6,548 bases of DNA from an uncultured Coriobacteriales bacterium (lineage in GTDB: Bacteria; Actinomycetota; Coriobacteriia; Coriobacteriales; UMGS124): NCBI GenBank assembly GCA_903789505.1, contig CAIFEU010000139.1, forward strand, positions 1 to 6,548, written 5' to 3'. Position numbers and translations under genes: made by a program. Below the pieces are notes generated by a model. The model was not told the origin of the DNA and did no database searches. It saw only the letters and a list, made by a program, of their open reading frames with translations. Below, in pieces: positions 6,242 through 6,548 of this stretch. Within the stretch, counting starts at the first letter, position 1; every line of letters starts with the position of its first letter.

Positions 6242-6296
6242 GCGTCGCCGACGCCTGCCTCACGTCTCCCTCTGCACGGCGCTGTCCGGCGTCGGC
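6242..6296 (-). promoter_or_regulatory. Leader with two overlapping inverted repeats before the molybdoenzyme gene
   Basis: GCGTCG-C-CGACGC at 6242-6254 is a perfect odd palindrome. The overlapping GCCGACGCC (6247-6255) is also perfectly complementary to GGCGTCGGC (6288-6296). The two pairings cannot form together, which is the geometry of an alternative-structure leader, but the first could equally be a protein-binding operator. A 10-bp palindrome, CGGCGCGCCG, lies further down at 6221-6230. GC richness makes chance pairing plausible. Confidence 0.3.
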
Positions 6297-6324
6297 ACCA
6301 AACGTTCTAGCCCGCGGCGCTCGG

Positions 6325-6468
6325 ATGACGGAAACGACGAAATGACGGGCAACCGATTCCAAAACGGAATGGGATGACGCGCGTTCCGGACTCACGCCCG
6401 CTCACGGCCTGCGAAGGCGCCGGGACAGGGCAGGAAGGGGCGCCAGCGCTCGTACGGCGGAAATGACG
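6325..6468. repeat. Cluster of four same-orientation ATGACG elements
   Basis: ATGACG occurs at 6325-6330, 6342-6347, 6374-6379 and 6463-6468, always on the plus strand and always preceded by two purines (GG or AA). A related ACGACG lies between the first two (6334-6339). The hexamer also appears here and there inside the genes, but four copies in 144 non-coding bases upstream of an operon are denser than that background. This is a candidate binding array for a transcription regulator; the rightmost copy also overlaps a proposed -35 box. Confidence 0.4.
6356..6370. promoter_or_regulatory. ATTCC-N5-GGAAT inverted repeat, candidate operator
   Basis: ATTCC (6356-6360) and GGAAT (6366-6370) are perfect inverted copies with centres ten bases apart, so both half-sites would face the same side of the helix. 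It lies between ATGACG copies two and three, about 160 bases upstream of the molybdoenzyme start. The left arm belongs to CCGATTC (6353-6359), which reappears inverted as GAATCGG at 6472-6478. Candidate dimer-binding site; regulator unknown. Confidence 0.35.
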
Positions 6469-6492
6469 AGCGAATCGGATCAGCGATACAAT
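6463..6492 (+). promoter_or_regulatory. Rightward sigma70-type promoter, divergent from the operon
   Basis: ATGACG (6463-6468, four of six matches to TTGACA) and TACAAT (6487-6492, five of six matches to TATAAT) are separated by 18 bases. Transcription would start near 6499. An open frame begins with ATG at 6504 and stays open for 15 codons to the window edge, but has no ribosome-binding site, so the true start may lie outside the window. A divergent regulator gene would fit this position; that is inference. Confidence 0.42.
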
Positions 6493-6548
6493 TCGGGCGC
6501 GCCATGTGCCGGGTTCATCGGCAGGGAGACGCCGCGCAGCCGCGGGAG

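Larger units (their letters stand above)
6195..6548. promoter_or_regulatory. Regulatory intergenic region upstream of the molybdoenzyme operon
   Basis: No full gene is seen in this 354-base stretch. It should carry the leftward promoter of the molybdoenzyme operon. The best -10-like box on the minus strand is TAGAAC (6309-6304), with only a weak TTCCGT -35 at 18 bases, so I do not call a promoter for that direction. The region is less GC-rich than the genes around it and contains the ATGACG cluster, the ATTCC/GGAAT repeat, leader inverted repeats and a rightward promoter, all listed separately. The layout suggests a divergent control region shared with a gene beyond 6548. Confidence 0.5.

Noticed and set aside
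3042..6377. Plus-strand open frame of 1111 codons opposite the molybdoenzyme gene
   Set aside because: It is the antisense shadow of a long GC-rich gene with few stop codons. Its translation is Val/Leu/Ala/Arg/His-rich with no domain, whereas the minus strand encodes clear Tat, Fe-S and molybdopterin motifs.
6195..6395. Upstream extension of the molybdoenzyme frame to 6395
   Set aside because: It would bury the Tat signal 67 residues inside the protein; the ATG at 6194 has GGGGAGGG upstream and places SRRQF at residue 8.
6504..6548. Partial plus-strand gene starting at ATG 6504
   Set aside because: Only 15 codons are visible, with no ribosome-binding site and no recognisable sequence; kept as a possibility within the promoter entry.

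Overview
The window is GC-rich bacterial DNA in which every gene I can support reads leftward (minus strand). The combination of a Tat-exported molybdopterin enzyme, a four-cluster ferredoxin partner, a TorD-type chaperone and a Tat-exported FAD flavoprotein in a high-GC background most resembles the respiratory reductase gene sets of Eggerthellaceae (Coriobacteriia, Actinomycetota). That placement is an inference from gene content and protein style, not from a phylogenetic marker.

Layout in transcription order (right to left): 6195-6548 is a regulatory intergenic region with a repeated ATGACG element, an ATTCC/GGAAT inverted repeat, leader hairpins and a likely rightward sigma70-type promoter for a gene outside the window. 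6194-3054 encodes a 1046-residue molybdopterin oxidoreductase of the DMSO-reductase superfamily with a Tat signal. 3054-2476 encodes its 192-residue ferredoxin subunit with four [4Fe-4S] motifs and overlaps the catalytic gene by one base. 2475-2169 is an abnormal non-coding stretch that includes 100 consecutive G/C bases. 2168-1428 encodes a TorD/DmsD-family chaperone. 1427-1331 holds two GC-rich inverted repeats. 1330-617 encodes a seven-helix ferric-reductase/MsrQ-like membrane protein. 616-395 is a leader region, and 394-1 is the start of a Tat-exported FAD flavoprotein that runs off the left edge.

How they likely work together: the TorD-like protein loads cofactor and proofreads Tat export of the molybdoenzyme; the ferredoxin subunit carries electrons to it and is co-exported without its own signal. 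No NrfD/DmsC-type quinol-oxidising anchor is present. The only membrane protein is the heme-type cytochrome, which could feed electrons to the molybdoenzyme, to the flavoprotein, or to both. The substrate of either reductase cannot be read from the sequence.

The points most worth a second look are the membrane protein, which has Gln where the family has one of its heme-ligand His residues; the missing NrfD/DmsC anchor; the ATGACG cluster upstream of the operon; and two patches (about 10-63 and 2291-2412) whose G/C excess looks like sequencing or assembly damage rather than biology.
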